Shown: in pieces, positions 33,826 to 42,468 of the stretch
Layout: the number at the start of each line of letters is the position of its first letter
How positions within the stretch are numbered: the first letter of the stretch is position 1
Assembly: GCA_031265445.1 (NCBI GenBank)
Contig: JAISCQ010000018.1
Span: 1-52,577 of the forward strand
Reading direction: 5' to 3'
DNA: 52,577 nucleotides
Origin: Bacteroidales bacterium
GTDB lineage: Bacteria; Bacteroidota; Bacteroidia; Bacteroidales; UBA4181
Translations under genes and position numbers: made by a program
The notes under the pieces: generated by a model
Database searches by the model: none
The model's input: only the letters and a program-made list of their open reading frames with translations
What the model was told of the DNA's origin: nothing

Positions 33826-34482
33826 GTGAAAGTTTACAGATACATTTTATGGATCATATTTCTTGTCGGTTTGCCGTGGGGCGACAGCGTTATTGCCGGC
33901 TCCAAATCCAAGCCGCACAGTAAAACCTCCTGTACCATACTCCGCGGGAAATACACGACATCCGATCAGATGGAATACCGGATCGGTATTGTAGCAGGCG
34001 AAAATATAGCAACCATCAAGAGTCCGGTAAGCGCCAGCACTCAGGATGTCATCACCGGATGGATGGGCGGGCTGGCGTTCCAGGTCGTTTGGCCGAAAGG
34101 TTTTGCGCTTCAACCCGAAGTGTTGTATTCGCAAAAGGGCTGTATGTTTGCCGGGAGCGGACTAAGGTACGACATCGACTACCTGGAAGTACCGGTAAAA
34201 GTAATGTATCGCTTGCACATGGCGCAGGTAAAGCCTTTTGCTTTTGTAGCCCCGTATGGAGCTTATGCCGTCAGGCTTACCGAAAACGGCGACATGACCA
34301 GCGACGATACTTTTTCGAGCCAGATCCACCCGTGGGATTATGGTATTGGCGCCGGCGGCGGCTTCGATGTGTGGAAAATACAGTTATCATTCAAATATTC
34401 CTGGGGGTTCGCCCAGGTGCTTCATGATACGTTTACCGTCCGCAATAATGTATTTACCATTTCGGCCGGATTTTTGTTTTAG
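33826..34482 (+). CDS. PorT-like outer-membrane beta-barrel protein
   Basis: The 218-aa protein starts with GTG and a signal peptide (ILWIIFLVGLPWGDSVIAG). From about residue 50 it reads as alternating beta-strands: YRIGIVAGENIA, GGLAFQVVWPKGFALQPEVLYSQKG, YDIDYLEVPVKVMYRL, YGIGAGGGFDVWKIQLSFKYSWG, ending FTISAGFLF with a terminal Phe. This is the outer-membrane beta-barrel (PorT/OMP_b-brl) pattern. PorT itself belongs to the type IX secretion system, but many paralogues exist, so the role is unknown. DUF2461 follows 31 nt downstream and may be co-transcribed. Confidence 0.8.
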   Translation: MKVYRYILWIIFLVGLPWGDSVIAGSKSKPHSKTSCTILRGKYTTSDQMEYRIGIVAGENIATIKSPVSASTQDVITGWMGGLAFQVVWPKGFALQPEVLYSQKGCMFAGSGLRYDIDYLEVPVKVMYRLHMAQVKPFAFVAPYGAYAVRLTENGDMTSDDTFSSQIHPWDYGIGAGGGFDVWKIQLSFKYSWGFAQVLHDTFTVRNNVFTISAGFLF

Positions 34483-34512
34483 AATTTCGACAGTCAATCA
34501 AAAAAATAAAAT

Positions 34513-35205
34513 ATGCTTCAGACAAGTATCTCCTTTCTTGGCGAATTAATAGCGAACAATCATAAGGAATGGTTTGACGCCCACCGGAATGACTACCGGG
34601 AGGCCAAAGATGAGTTCGACCGGTTTGTCGACCGGCTGATTGACGAAATCCGCCTGTTCGATCCGACCATAGGATCGATTACGGCTAAAGACTGCGTATT
34701 CCGGATATACCGCGATGTGCGCTTTTCGAACGATAAAACCCCTTATAAAAATCATTTCGGAGCATACATTGCCCAGGGAGGCCGCAAAAGCCTGTCAGGC
34801 GGTTATTATTTCCATATCGAACCGGCGAATGCCGGCTACCTCAATCATTCGATGTGGGCGGGCGGTATCCACAGCCCGGATGCACCCACGCTGAAGGCGA
34901 TCCGCACCGATATTTACGAATACGCCGAGGAATACAAAGACATGATCCACAACAGGGAGTTCGCCGGCACATTCAAATGGTTTCACGGAAACATGCTTAG
35001 TTCCGCACCTAAAGGATTCCCGAAAGATTTTGCCGACATGGATCTGATCAAGCGCAAAGATTATACCTTTTACCGGCACATTGATGAGAAAACCCTGCTT
35101 AGTGATCGCCTGATCGAGGAAAGTATCCGCGTATACAGGTTGATGCTGCCTCTTAACCGGTTTATGAACCGTGCTATTCAATACCACCTGGAAACAGACC
35201 TTTAG
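34513..35205 (+). CDS. DUF2461 family protein
   Basis: This 230-aa protein matches the DUF2461/TIGR02453 family: NNHKEWFDAHRNDYREAKDEF near the start, FRIYRDVRFSNDKTPYKNHFGA (about 62-84), GGYYFHIEPANAGYL and GMW-type MWAGGIHSPDAPTLKAIR in the middle. Function is not established. No signal peptide is present, so it is cytoplasmic. It lies 31 nt downstream of the barrel gene. A cluster of palindromic repeats follows its stop. Confidence 0.9.
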   Translation: MLQTSISFLGELIANNHKEWFDAHRNDYREAKDEFDRFVDRLIDEIRLFDPTIGSITAKDCVFRIYRDVRFSNDKTPYKNHFGAYIAQGGRKSLSGGYYFHIEPANAGYLNHSMWAGGIHSPDAPTLKAIRTDIYEYAEEYKDMIHNREFAGTFKWFHGNMLSSAPKGFPKDFADMDLIKRKDYTFYRHIDEKTLLSDRLIEESIRVYRLMLPLNRFMNRAIQYHLETDL

Positions 35206-35537
35206 AACATGCCGGACGATTACCTTCGGGCTCCCGACCTGACAGGGTCGACAGACCTGTCAGGGTCAATACGCCCTGCGCCTGTACGCCTGTACGCTTT
35301 CCTGACTTTTCGGTTTTTCGACCCTGTCAGCAGCTGCCGCAGCCTGACAGGTCAGCGCTCCGCACCGACCTGACAGGGTCGATAGACCTGTCAGGGTCAA
35401 TGATGTCAACTTAATGCGATTTTACTTTTACCCGTACCTCAAACCCTGTTGACGGAACTTCGCCCGACGGATACGACGGCGAGGTCGAGTCCGAAACTTG
35501 CATACCGGTAATAATTCATACCTTTGTCGCAAAAAGG
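35206..35537. repeat. Intergenic cluster of three CCTGTCAGG palindromes
   Basis: Hairpin 1: CCTGACAGG (35238-35246) with CCTGTCAGG (35256-35264). Hairpin 2: CCTGTCAG (35323-35330) with CTGACAGG (35344-35351). Hairpin 3: CCTGACAGG (35369-35377) with CCTGTCAGG (35387-35395). Hairpins 1 and 3 share nearly identical loops. A GCCTGTAC doublet lies between them. The rest of the 332-bp interval contains the promoter of the SPOR-like gene (TACCTTTG at 35519-35526, TTG at 35498-35500). Confidence 0.8.
35498..35526 (+). promoter_or_regulatory. Promoter of the SPOR-like gene
   Basis: TTG (35498-35500), an 18-nt spacer, TACCTTTG (35519-35526), then 11 nt to the ATG. Confidence 0.6.
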
Positions 35538-36263
35538 ATGATGCGTAAAGCAGGATACATATTATATCTGTGTTGGATGTTGGCAAATCCGGAGGTTTGT
35601 GGTCAGCCGTCCTGCCGCGAAGTTGTGCTGCAAGGGCTCCGGTTTCAGGTGCAGGCCGATTCGATGCAGCGTTTGGTAGAATCGCAGGTATTGTCGCTGG
35701 CAACAGCGCCCGAATCGAAAAAAAGCGGCATCAAACTTACCATCCGTGATTATGATGCACAGGCCGTATCCTTGCAAAAGAAAGCCAACGAATGCTTTGC
35801 ACAGGCCGTTGCATTCAACGGGCTAACTGTAGCAGCCGGTAATGCCATCTCAGCGAGCGAGCCGGTTGATTCTGCCGTTATTTCGGAAGCGGCCTTCCAT
35901 AAAGCCGAACCCCAAAGCATCCCGGAGCCTGAGTTTGCCATCCTGTCGAGATCGCCCTATTCGGCGGTCAACCCGATACCTGTTGACGAACCTTTACCCG
36001 ATGGCGTGGTATATAAGATTCAGTTGGGCGCTTTCAGCAAGCCGTTGCCTGCAAATGCTTTCAAAGGACTGACTCCGCTTTCGAGCGAAAAGTTAGCCAA
36101 TGGAATCGCCAAGTATTATGTGGGTCTGTTCCGCCGGTTTACCGATGGTGACGACGCCTTGCGGAAAGTTCGCGAATATGGTTTTAAAGATGCTTATATG
36201 GTGGCATTTTATAACCGTAAGATCATCAACCCCGAGCGGGCAAAACAGTTGGAAGGCCGTTAG
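35538..36263 (+). CDS. SPOR-like secreted protein
   Basis: The 241-aa protein has a signal-like N-terminus (AGYILYLCWMLANPEVCGQ). Its central part is rich in Ala, Ser and Glu. Residues about 155-230 read VVYKIQLGAFSKPLPANAFKGL, KYYVGLFRRFTDGDDALRKVREYGFKDAYMVAFYN, the alternating pattern of a SPOR-type domain that binds denuded peptidoglycan. It is likely periplasmic and involved in cell wall or division processes (inference). The last residues continue as REQ-type basic helix. A small membrane protein gene follows 33 nt later. Confidence 0.75.
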   Translation: MMRKAGYILYLCWMLANPEVCGQPSCREVVLQGLRFQVQADSMQRLVESQVLSLATAPESKKSGIKLTIRDYDAQAVSLQKKANECFAQAVAFNGLTVAAGNAISASEPVDSAVISEAAFHKAEPQSIPEPEFAILSRSPYSAVNPIPVDEPLPDGVVYKIQLGAFSKPLPANAFKGLTPLSSEKLANGIAKYYVGLFRRFTDGDDALRKVREYGFKDAYMVAFYNRKIINPERAKQLEGR

Positions 36264-36296
36264 CAGGACAGAAAATCAATCATCAAAAAACAGTAT

Positions 36297-36512
36297 ATGT
36301 TCCGGATTTATCTCATCGTCGTAATATTGGTTGCCATTGCTGTTGCAGGCCTGGCTATCGGAATCCTTATTAAAGGCAAGTTTCCCGATACGCATGTAGG
36401 GAGCAACGCCGATATGAAGAAAATGGGCGTCACCTGCGCCAAAAACGACAGCGCGCTCTGTCAGGGTCGCTCAAAAGCAGACGGTTGCCGAGGATGTAGC
36501 TGTGCAGAGTGA
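36297..36512 (+). CDS. Small membrane protein with C-terminal Cys cluster
   Basis: The 71-aa product is one hydrophobic helix (about 4-27) followed by FPDTHVGSNADMKKMGVTCAKND, a stretch I recall from small Bacteroidales proteins named only 'membrane or secreted protein'. The end CRGCSC adds three cysteines to two earlier ones, which could bind a metal or form disulfides. It is in the same direction as the SPOR-like gene, 33 nt after it, and probably shares its message. Function unknown. Confidence 0.7.
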   Translation: MFRIYLIVVILVAIAVAGLAIGILIKGKFPDTHVGSNADMKKMGVTCAKNDSALCQGRSKADGCRGCSCAE

Positions 36513-36666
36513 TTTTCATCTCAAAAAACTGCACATTCGTCAAAAAGAAATTGATCCACAGTTTGCCCGGAAACATAGAAACTCCGGTTATATACAGTTC
36601 CGCCTCCATCCAAAAGGCATCTAAAAAAAATCTCATCCCTCTTACCCTGACTTATGGTTAAAGGTG

Positions 36667-36674
36667 TATCTTTG
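36667..36674 (+). promoter_or_regulatory. -7 box of the putative porin gene
   Basis: TATCTTTG at 36667-36674, only 4 nt before the first ATG at 36679. Transcription would begin at or just after that codon. Confidence 0.6.
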
Positions 36675-36678
36675 CGGC

Positions 36679-38970
36679 ATGAAAAATTGGTTTTTGTTTT
36701 TCATGAAATGCTTGTTCATCCTTGTATGGATGTTACTGATTGTCTCTTCCGGTTCGGTTTTCGGACAGGAGAAGGATTCTTCGTATTTGACAAAATCGGT
36801 CGCGACGGCCGGTCTCAGTGACAGTATTTCACATGCACTATCCGGCGATACTTTGCATCTTGCCGCCGATACTTTGCATCTTGCCGCTGATACCATATCA
36901 AAAGCAACAAATATTGCTTTTTCCGGCGATACAATATCCCGCCTCGGGAAGCCGTCGTTAGACAGTATCCCATCGTTGCCCGATTCATTAAGGCGCCCGG
37001 TTGTCGTAGGACTCACCGACCCTTTAGATACGCTATCCAACCGGCTTTTTGCCTATCAGGTACTGGACAGGAATTCGTATGCCCGGTTGCAGGTGGGTAT
37101 CGATACCGCGATGAACCGTTTTGATATTAACAACCCTGTGATGCGTCACTATCATGCAGGCGCTTATCTTGGAAATACGGGTTTATCCTACTATCCCATT
37201 GGGTTCGAGGCGCGAAAACGCCCGTCGGATTTCCTGTTTATCGACCATGTGGCCGATTACCTCCACGACCCCGATGCGACGATCTACTACCAGACCCAAT
37301 CGCCTTATACGCTTATTGATTATTCGTCGGCGGGGCCCAAAGCGCAGAATGAATCCATTTTCAAGCTTGTACACAGCCAGAATGTCAATCAAAACTGGAA
37401 TGTGGGCTTTTATTACGATGTATTTTCCTCGGAAGGGCAATATGTCAACCAAAACGCATCAGACAACGGGTTCTCGCTTTTTTCGGCATACCGCAGCAGC
37501 CAATACTCCATGTACACCAATTTCAACTGGAACAATGTACGGATGAGGGAAAACGGAGGGCTGGAAAATATAGACGGCGACGATGGTTTTATGTCAGCCG
37601 ACAATGATCCTACCGGCTATACTGTCCGGTCGAGCGACGGAAAGACCGTCCTGCTGAACCGCAGTTTTTATTTGATGCATTCCTATTCGCCCGTAAAACT
37701 GAGTTTAGGCCGCAGGAACATGACCGGCGACTCGATCGATGTGTCGCGTTTTACATTGGTTCAAACCTTCAAATACGAATGGAACAAGCGCGAGTTTTCC
37801 GATGTGGCTACCTGGGCTTTGCAGGGAAGGGATCCTTATTTCGGGTGGGATGCGCCGGGAAGGGCGGATACGCACGATTCACTGTATTTTCGCCGGATTT
37901 TCAATCATTTCGAGTTCATGATCAAGGAACAGTCACGCCGTAAGTTTACTGCGGGATTCAGCATCGGTCTCCTTACGGAATTCGACAGATATAATATGAA
38001 TATGGTTCCGGAAACGGTAGCGCATCCCATTGAGCCTCATGTGCCGGAAAATACGGGGTGGGGAGGTGATTTGCCCGCTATTTCCGGAGAAGAACCGGCC
38101 ATTTATTACCGCCAAACCAGGAAACATATGAATACAGCTATTACCGGACGTTTTTTCAATCATACCGGGCGATACCTCAACTGGGATTTCAACGGGCGGC
38201 TGTATTTTTCGGGCTATAAGCTGGGCGACCTGAACATTAACGGTACCGTGCAGATACATTATGATACATCAAAAGGACGCAACAGCCTGTTGCTTGGCGG
38301 AAGCATCGAAAACGCGCATCCAAGCTATTTCCTGAGCAATTATGCTTCCAATTGGCTGGCTTGGAACAATCATTTCAATACCTCGCAGGAAATGCGCCTG
38401 CGCGGAGAATTTATCATGCCGCATCGCAAACTTAAACTTGGCGCTTACGTATCGCAGTTGAACAATTATGTATATATCAATAAAGATGCCGTACCCGAAC
38501 AGTCATCGGACGCGTTGGTGACCGGAACGGCCTATATCGAAAAGGATATTCTCTGGTGGAAGTTCGGATTCCAGTTCCGGCTCTACGGACAGTATTCCTC
38601 GCACGAAAAGACAATCCCGCTTCCTGCCTTTGCAGGATTCCAGTCCACGTATTTCGAAACGTGGCTGGTGAAAAACGTGTTGACCATGCAACTGGGGTGG
38701 AATGTCAGTTATCATACCGGGTATTACGCTTATGCGTACATGCCGGCGACAGGTATGTTTTATCTGCAGGAAGATCAGAAAATCGGCAATTACCCGTTTT
38801 TCGACTTTTTCCTGAATTTTCAGATCCGACGCGCACGCATTTTCGTGAGGACCGATGGTTTGAATACCATATTTCGTAATGTGCTTGGTAAAGAGAATTT
38901 TATGGTATACCGGTATCCTACTAATGATTTCAGGATGAAATTCGGTATTTCGTGGGCTTTTTATGATTAG
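36679..38970 (+). CDS. Putative outer-membrane porin
   Basis: From ATG 36679 the product is 763 aa with a signal peptide; a second ATG at 36703 gives MKCLFILVWMLLIVSSGSVFGQ-type signal and better spacing from the promoter. After a Ser/Thr/Asp-rich N-terminal region containing a perfect repeat of DTLHLAA (about residues 50-65), the rest is long runs of amphipathic beta-strands with many Tyr and Asn (WNVGFYYDVFSSEGQYVNQN, SLFSAYRSSQYSMYTNFNWN), ending MKFGISWAFYD. This fits the Bacteroidota putative porin family (PF14121-type). It probably forms a general or substrate-specific pore. mltF starts 22 nt downstream. Confidence 0.8.
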   Translation: MKNWFLFFMKCLFILVWMLLIVSSGSVFGQEKDSSYLTKSVATAGLSDSISHALSGDTLHLAADTLHLAADTISKATNIAFSGDTISRLGKPSLDSIPSLPDSLRRPVVVGLTDPLDTLSNRLFAYQVLDRNSYARLQVGIDTAMNRFDINNPVMRHYHAGAYLGNTGLSYYPIGFEARKRPSDFLFIDHVADYLHDPDATIYYQTQSPYTLIDYSSAGPKAQNESIFKLVHSQNVNQNWNVGFYYDVFSSEGQYVNQNASDNGFSLFSAYRSSQYSMYTNFNWNNVRMRENGGLENIDGDDGFMSADNDPTGYTVRSSDGKTVLLNRSFYLMHSYSPVKLSLGRRNMTGDSIDVSRFTLVQTFKYEWNKREFSDVATWALQGRDPYFGWDAPGRADTHDSLYFRRIFNHFEFMIKEQSRRKFTAGFSIGLLTEFDRYNMNMVPETVAHPIEPHVPENTGWGGDLPAISGEEPAIYYRQTRKHMNTAITGRFFNHTGRYLNWDFNGRLYFSGYKLGDLNINGTVQIHYDTSKGRNSLLLGGSIENAHPSYFLSNYASNWLAWNNHFNTSQEMRLRGEFIMPHRKLKLGAYVSQLNNYVYINKDAVPEQSSDALVTGTAYIEKDILWWKFGFQFRLYGQYSSHEKTIPLPAFAGFQSTYFETWLVKNVLTMQLGWNVSYHTGYYAYAYMPATGMFYLQEDQKIGNYPFFDFFLNFQIRRARIFVRTDGLNTIFRNVLGKENFMVYRYPTNDFRMKFGISWAFYD

Positions 38971-38992
38971 CCCGTAAACTTAAAAATATTTT

Positions 38993-40402
38993 ATGATTTG
39001 TGAAAATCGGAAAAGTAAACTGATCCGGAACACATGTTTGGTTGTCATGCTCACGCTATGCGCCTGTGCACAAAAACAACATATAGAAGAAAGAGTCGAC
39101 CTGCCCCAGATCAAGGAGAAGGAAAAGCTGGTGGCAGCAACAGGCAACAATTCGGCCGATTACTTTGTATACAAAGGCGAGCCGATGGGATTTCAATACG
39201 AGATACTTGCCGAATTGTCCCAACATCTTGGCATCAAGATCGAATTTCTGGTTGGGAAAAGTTATACGGAGAATTTGCAGCTTCTTGCCGAAGGTAAATG
39301 CGATATTATTGCATCGGGACTGTTGTCGCCAACGGACAGTTTGCTGGCAACCAATATTGATACCCTTTATATGGCACGACAGGTGCTGGTGCAGCGCAAG
39401 CCGAACAAATGGAACAAAATGTCAGCCGAAGAACTTGAAGAAAGGATGGTTCGCAATCCTGAAGACCTGAACGGCAGGATGGTATATGCTTCGGGATGGT
39501 CGGCGCTGGACGGCAGGGACTTCATTCCCGGTCGCCGCATCCGGTTTGTAACACTCAGAGGCATCGCGCCCGGAAACCTTATTGAACTGGTGGCCGACGG
39601 AGAGTTGGATTATGCTGTTTGCAACTGGTCCGAAGCGCGGTTGTTTGCCCGCAACTACGAGAATATCGATATGCTGACCGAGTTGGGCGAACTGCCTGTC
39701 GGCTGGCTGGTAAGGCCGGCATCGGTGGAATTGCAGCAGGAAATCGGGAAATGGCTGTCGACATTCAAAAGAACGACCAGATATGCGGTATTGTACCAAA
39801 AATACCACCAGAGCCAAACCATCCGGAAAAACGCACAGAGCAAGCTGTTTGCCAATCGCACGGGAGTTATTTCCGAATACGACGACATCTTCAGGAAATA
39901 CAGTCGCGAGATTGGCTGGGACTGGCGGTTGCTGGCCGCATTGGTTTGTCAGGAGTCGCGGTTTGTTCCCACTGTCCGTTCGAAAAGAGGGGCTTACGGG
40001 TTGATGCAGATCATGCCGGCCACCCTGAAATATTTCGGCGCCGACACCGCCGCCTCGCCCGACAGACACGTTGCCGCAGGTGTGGCCTACATTAAGTTTC
40101 TCGATAAGATGATCGCCCCGCATGTGCAAAACAAGGACGAGCGGATTAAATTTATCCTGGCTTCCTACAATATCGGTCCCGGCCATATTTTCGACGCCCG
40201 GCGCCTGGCCGAAAAATACGGGAAATATGCCGACGTATGGGATAAGAATGTCGATTCGTGCCTGCTCCGCAAATCCGATCCTCAATTTTATAATGATCCC
40301 GAGGTCCGGCACGGACGATGCATCGGCAAAGAAACTTATGCCTTTGTATCGCAGATCATGGAACGGTATGAACATTATAAAAATATCTGTAAAATTCAAT
40401 AA
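38993..40402 (+). CDS. mltF: Membrane-bound lytic transglycosylase F
   Basis: The 469-aa lipoprotein (lipobox LTLCAC, Cys at about 23-25) has a solute-binding SBP_bac_3 domain (about 40-275: LVAATGNNSADYFVYKGEPMGFQYEI, LLAEGKCDIIASGL) and a C-terminal SLT domain (about 295-460). The SLT domain has ALVCQESRF (catalytic Glu), KRGAYGLMQIMPAT and ASYNIGPGHI. This is the MltF architecture: the enzyme cleaves the MurNAc-GlcNAc bond giving 1,6-anhydroMurNAc, and the other domain senses muropeptides. It follows the porin gene by 22 nt and is ended by the terminator at 40483. Confidence 0.94.
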   Translation: MICENRKSKLIRNTCLVVMLTLCACAQKQHIEERVDLPQIKEKEKLVAATGNNSADYFVYKGEPMGFQYEILAELSQHLGIKIEFLVGKSYTENLQLLAEGKCDIIASGLLSPTDSLLATNIDTLYMARQVLVQRKPNKWNKMSAEELEERMVRNPEDLNGRMVYASGWSALDGRDFIPGRRIRFVTLRGIAPGNLIELVADGELDYAVCNWSEARLFARNYENIDMLTELGELPVGWLVRPASVELQQEIGKWLSTFKRTTRYAVLYQKYHQSQTIRKNAQSKLFANRTGVISEYDDIFRKYSREIGWDWRLLAALVCQESRFVPTVRSKRGAYGLMQIMPATLKYFGADTAASPDRHVAAGVAYIKFLDKMIAPHVQNKDERIKFILASYNIGPGHIFDARRLAEKYGKYADVWDKNVDSCLLRKSDPQFYNDPEVRHGRCIGKETYAFVSQIMERYEHYKNICKIQ

Positions 40403-40482
40403 AAATATCAAACCGGGACGCAACGTTTTTCACTTTTCCCGTCTATCCTGTAAAGTGAATCATGGTTTGGTTAAAAGGTTGG

Positions 40483-40519
40483 GGGGTTTTGTCAACATAA
40501 AGTTGCAAAACCCCTTTTT
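40483..40519 (+). terminator. Strong terminator after mltF
   Basis: GGGGTTTTG (40483-40491) pairs with CAAAACCCC (40506-40514), with an inner CAAC/GTTG helix and ATAAA loop, followed by TTTTT. A textbook rho-independent hairpin, 80 nt after the mltF stop. Confidence 0.85.
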
Positions 40520-40700
40520 GATGGTTCTTATCAAGCAATTCCCCCGGTTTACAGCCGTATGGCCCGTACCGGTTTCGTGCCTCAAAGATACGGTTGGCAT
40601 CAATTTTGCCATGCAATTTTCGTAGCGATACAATTCTGGCAAACAGTTTGTAGTGTTATAACCGAATAGTTGTTAAAAAGTCAGTAAAGATCATAAGAAG

Positions 40701-41393
40701 ATGTATAATTTACCTTTCATTTGGATTATTTTTGGTGTATTTGCCCTTTTGAGCTGGCTCATATCCATGCAGTTAAAGAGTAAATTCAAAAAATATTCGG
40801 AAATTCCCGTCAACTACGGTCTCACAGGTAAGGATGTGGCCGAAAAAATGCTTGCCGACAACGGTATTCATGATGTAAAGGTGCAATCGGTTGAAGGGGA
40901 ACTGACGGATCATTACAATCCGGCGCACAAAACCGTCAACCTGAGCCGTGCGGTGTATTATAGCAACAGCGTTGCCGCAGCGGCTGTTGCTGCCCACGAA
41001 TGCGGTCACGCCGTGCAGCATGCCAGGGCGTATGCGTGGCTCACCATGCGTTCGGCGCTTGTGCCTGTGGTTAGTTTCGCATCCAACTGGATGCAATGGG
41101 TCTTGCTGGCCGGCATCATCCTGCTGAACATATTCCCGCAACTCCTGCTGATCGGCATCATCCTGTTCGCCATGACCACGCTGTTCAGTTTCATCACCCT
41201 CCCGGTGGAAATAAATGCAAGCCGGCGGGCATTGGCCTGGCTGAGCAATGCGGGTATTACCGGTTATGCAGCCTACCCGAAAGCACAGTCGGCGCTGAAA
41301 TGGGCTGCTTATACATACGTTGTTGCAGCGCTTTCGTCATTAGCCACACTGGTCTATTACGTGATGATCTACCTCGGCGGACGCCGGAATTAA
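40701..41393 (+). CDS. YugP-type zinc metallopeptidase (PF04298)
   Basis: The 230-aa membrane protein has an N-terminal helix, a soluble section with the zinc motif HECGHAVQH (about residue 94-102), and three to four membrane helices. VNLSRAVYYSNSVAAAAVAAHE before the motif and FSFITLPVEINASRRALAWL after it match the YugP family, where the third ligand is the Glu of LPVEINAS. It is thought to be a membrane peptidase of unknown substrate. No partner is adjacent; the exopolysaccharide operon starts 270 bp downstream in the same direction with its own promoter signal. Confidence 0.9.
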   Translation: MYNLPFIWIIFGVFALLSWLISMQLKSKFKKYSEIPVNYGLTGKDVAEKMLADNGIHDVKVQSVEGELTDHYNPAHKTVNLSRAVYYSNSVAAAAVAAHECGHAVQHARAYAWLTMRSALVPVVSFASNWMQWVLLAGIILLNIFPQLLLIGIILFAMTTLFSFITLPVEINASRRALAWLSNAGITGYAAYPKAQSALKWAAYTYVVAALSSLATLVYYVMIYLGGRRN

Positions 41394-41478
41394 CGCAAAG
41401 TGAAAAATACCGCATGTTTGACCGGCAAAAGAAAAGTCGAAAAAAATTTTACAGCGAGGCAGATATAAACTAAAATGC

Positions 41479-41504
41479 TATATTTGCCCCGTTTTTTGTA
41501 GGGG
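41479..41504 (+). promoter_or_regulatory. -7 box and leader hairpin of the Hpt-GT2 operon
   Basis: TATATTTG at 41479-41486 is followed at once by CCCC...GGGG (about 41487-41504), so the transcript would begin near or inside a short GC hairpin. The leader to the Hpt ATG at 41666 would be about 165-170 nt, long for this genome, and could hold regulation. No TTG at -33 is visible. Confidence 0.5.
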
Positions 41505-41665
41505 TGATTTCTTGTTACACATCATGTGGCAAAATAGAACATCTATTGTATGGATGACATATTGCATTTTTCAAATTATTTGATCCTTTTACAAACATTT
41601 TATTGGAAAATCTCGTATACCGTATGATGGATAGGAAAATAGGATATAAATAAAATCTTAGGTTT

Positions 41666-42025
41666 ATGGATCAAAAGCTTTATAACTTAAAAAAAATGGA
41701 TGAAATAGCCCAGGGCGATCAAGGGTTTATCCGGGATATGCTGGTTACATTTGTCGAAAATGTAACTGCCGAAATAGAAGGCATTCGATCATTGAAAACG
41801 GCGGAGAAATGGACAGTCATTGCCGAAACAGCCCATAAACTGGCCTCCAATTTTGCTTACCTTGGCGCCGACGGCTTACATGCCCTGGCTGCTGATATTG
41901 AAAAAAGCGTCATGAACGATCACAATTTAACGGGAGTTGCCGATAAAACCGATAAATTGTGTAGCGAAGGAATTTTATTAGTCGATCAATTAAAGAAAGA
42001 TTTTGATATTGTGAGCGCAAATTAA
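41666..42025 (+). CDS. Histidine phosphotransfer (Hpt) domain protein
   Basis: The 119-aa protein is a single Hpt four-helix domain. The phosphoacceptor is His57 in AETAHKLASNFAYLG, the usual HxLKG site with the Gly replaced by Ser. FIRDMLVTFVENVTAEIEGIRS forms the preceding helix. It would carry phosphate between a hybrid kinase and a receiver such as the next gene. No kinase lies in this operon. It is 80 nt upstream of the receiver gene, and a TATATTTG box at 42037-42044 might allow separate transcription of the rest. Confidence 0.88.
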   Translation: MDQKLYNLKKMDEIAQGDQGFIRDMLVTFVENVTAEIEGIRSLKTAEKWTVIAETAHKLASNFAYLGADGLHALAADIEKSVMNDHNLTGVADKTDKLCSEGILLVDQLKKDFDIVSAN

Positions 42026-42036
42026 AATATCATTGT

Positions 42037-42044
42037 TATATTTG
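42037..42044 (+). promoter_or_regulatory. Possible internal -7 box before the receiver gene
   Basis: TATATTTG, 62 nt before the ATG at 42106. No -33 element at the normal spacing, so only a candidate. Confidence 0.35.
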
Positions 42045-42105
42045 TCAATTAACCCAAATTGTAGTTGCGGAGGTTTATAACGGTAACAGTAAAAAGATAT
42101 TCCAG

Positions 42106-42468
42106 ATGAAGATGTTAATTTGTGATGACGACTCGATGACTTTCCGTGCATTGGAATTTCAATTCAAAAAAGACGGATTTGAAATACTCAAAGCAATTAA
42201 CGGACGGGAGGCCCAGAAAATATTGACGGAAAACAGTGATATTGATGTGTTTCTTACCGATATATACATGCCGTTGATGAACGGTTTGGAGTTGGTAACT
42301 TATGTACGTAAAATCTTGCAGCGAGATATTCCAATTGTTATTGTTTCGCGGGTAAATGTTGAAGATACCATCCTCCATGCTTTTGAGCTTGGAGCCAATG
42401 AATATCTGACCAAACCGTTTAACCTGGAAGATCTTTCAAACAAGGTTAAATACTTGTTAAAAAAATGA
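42106..42468 (+). CDS. Stand-alone CheY-like receiver protein
   Basis: The 120-aa receiver has the acidic pocket D7-D9 (ICDDDS), phosphoacceptor Asp52 (FLTDIYMP), Ser81 (IVIVSR) and Lys103 (LTKPF), so all active-site residues are present. There is no output domain; like CheY or Spo0F it must act by binding a partner, most plausibly another protein of this operon. The stop overlaps the ATG of the TPR/barrel gene (ATGATGA at 42465-42471), giving tight coupling with the export protein. Confidence 0.93.
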   Translation: MKMLICDDDSMTFRALEFQFKKDGFEILKAINGREAQKILTENSDIDVFLTDIYMPLMNGLELVTYVRKILQRDIPIVIVSRVNVEDTILHAFELGANEYLTKPFNLEDLSNKVKYLLKK

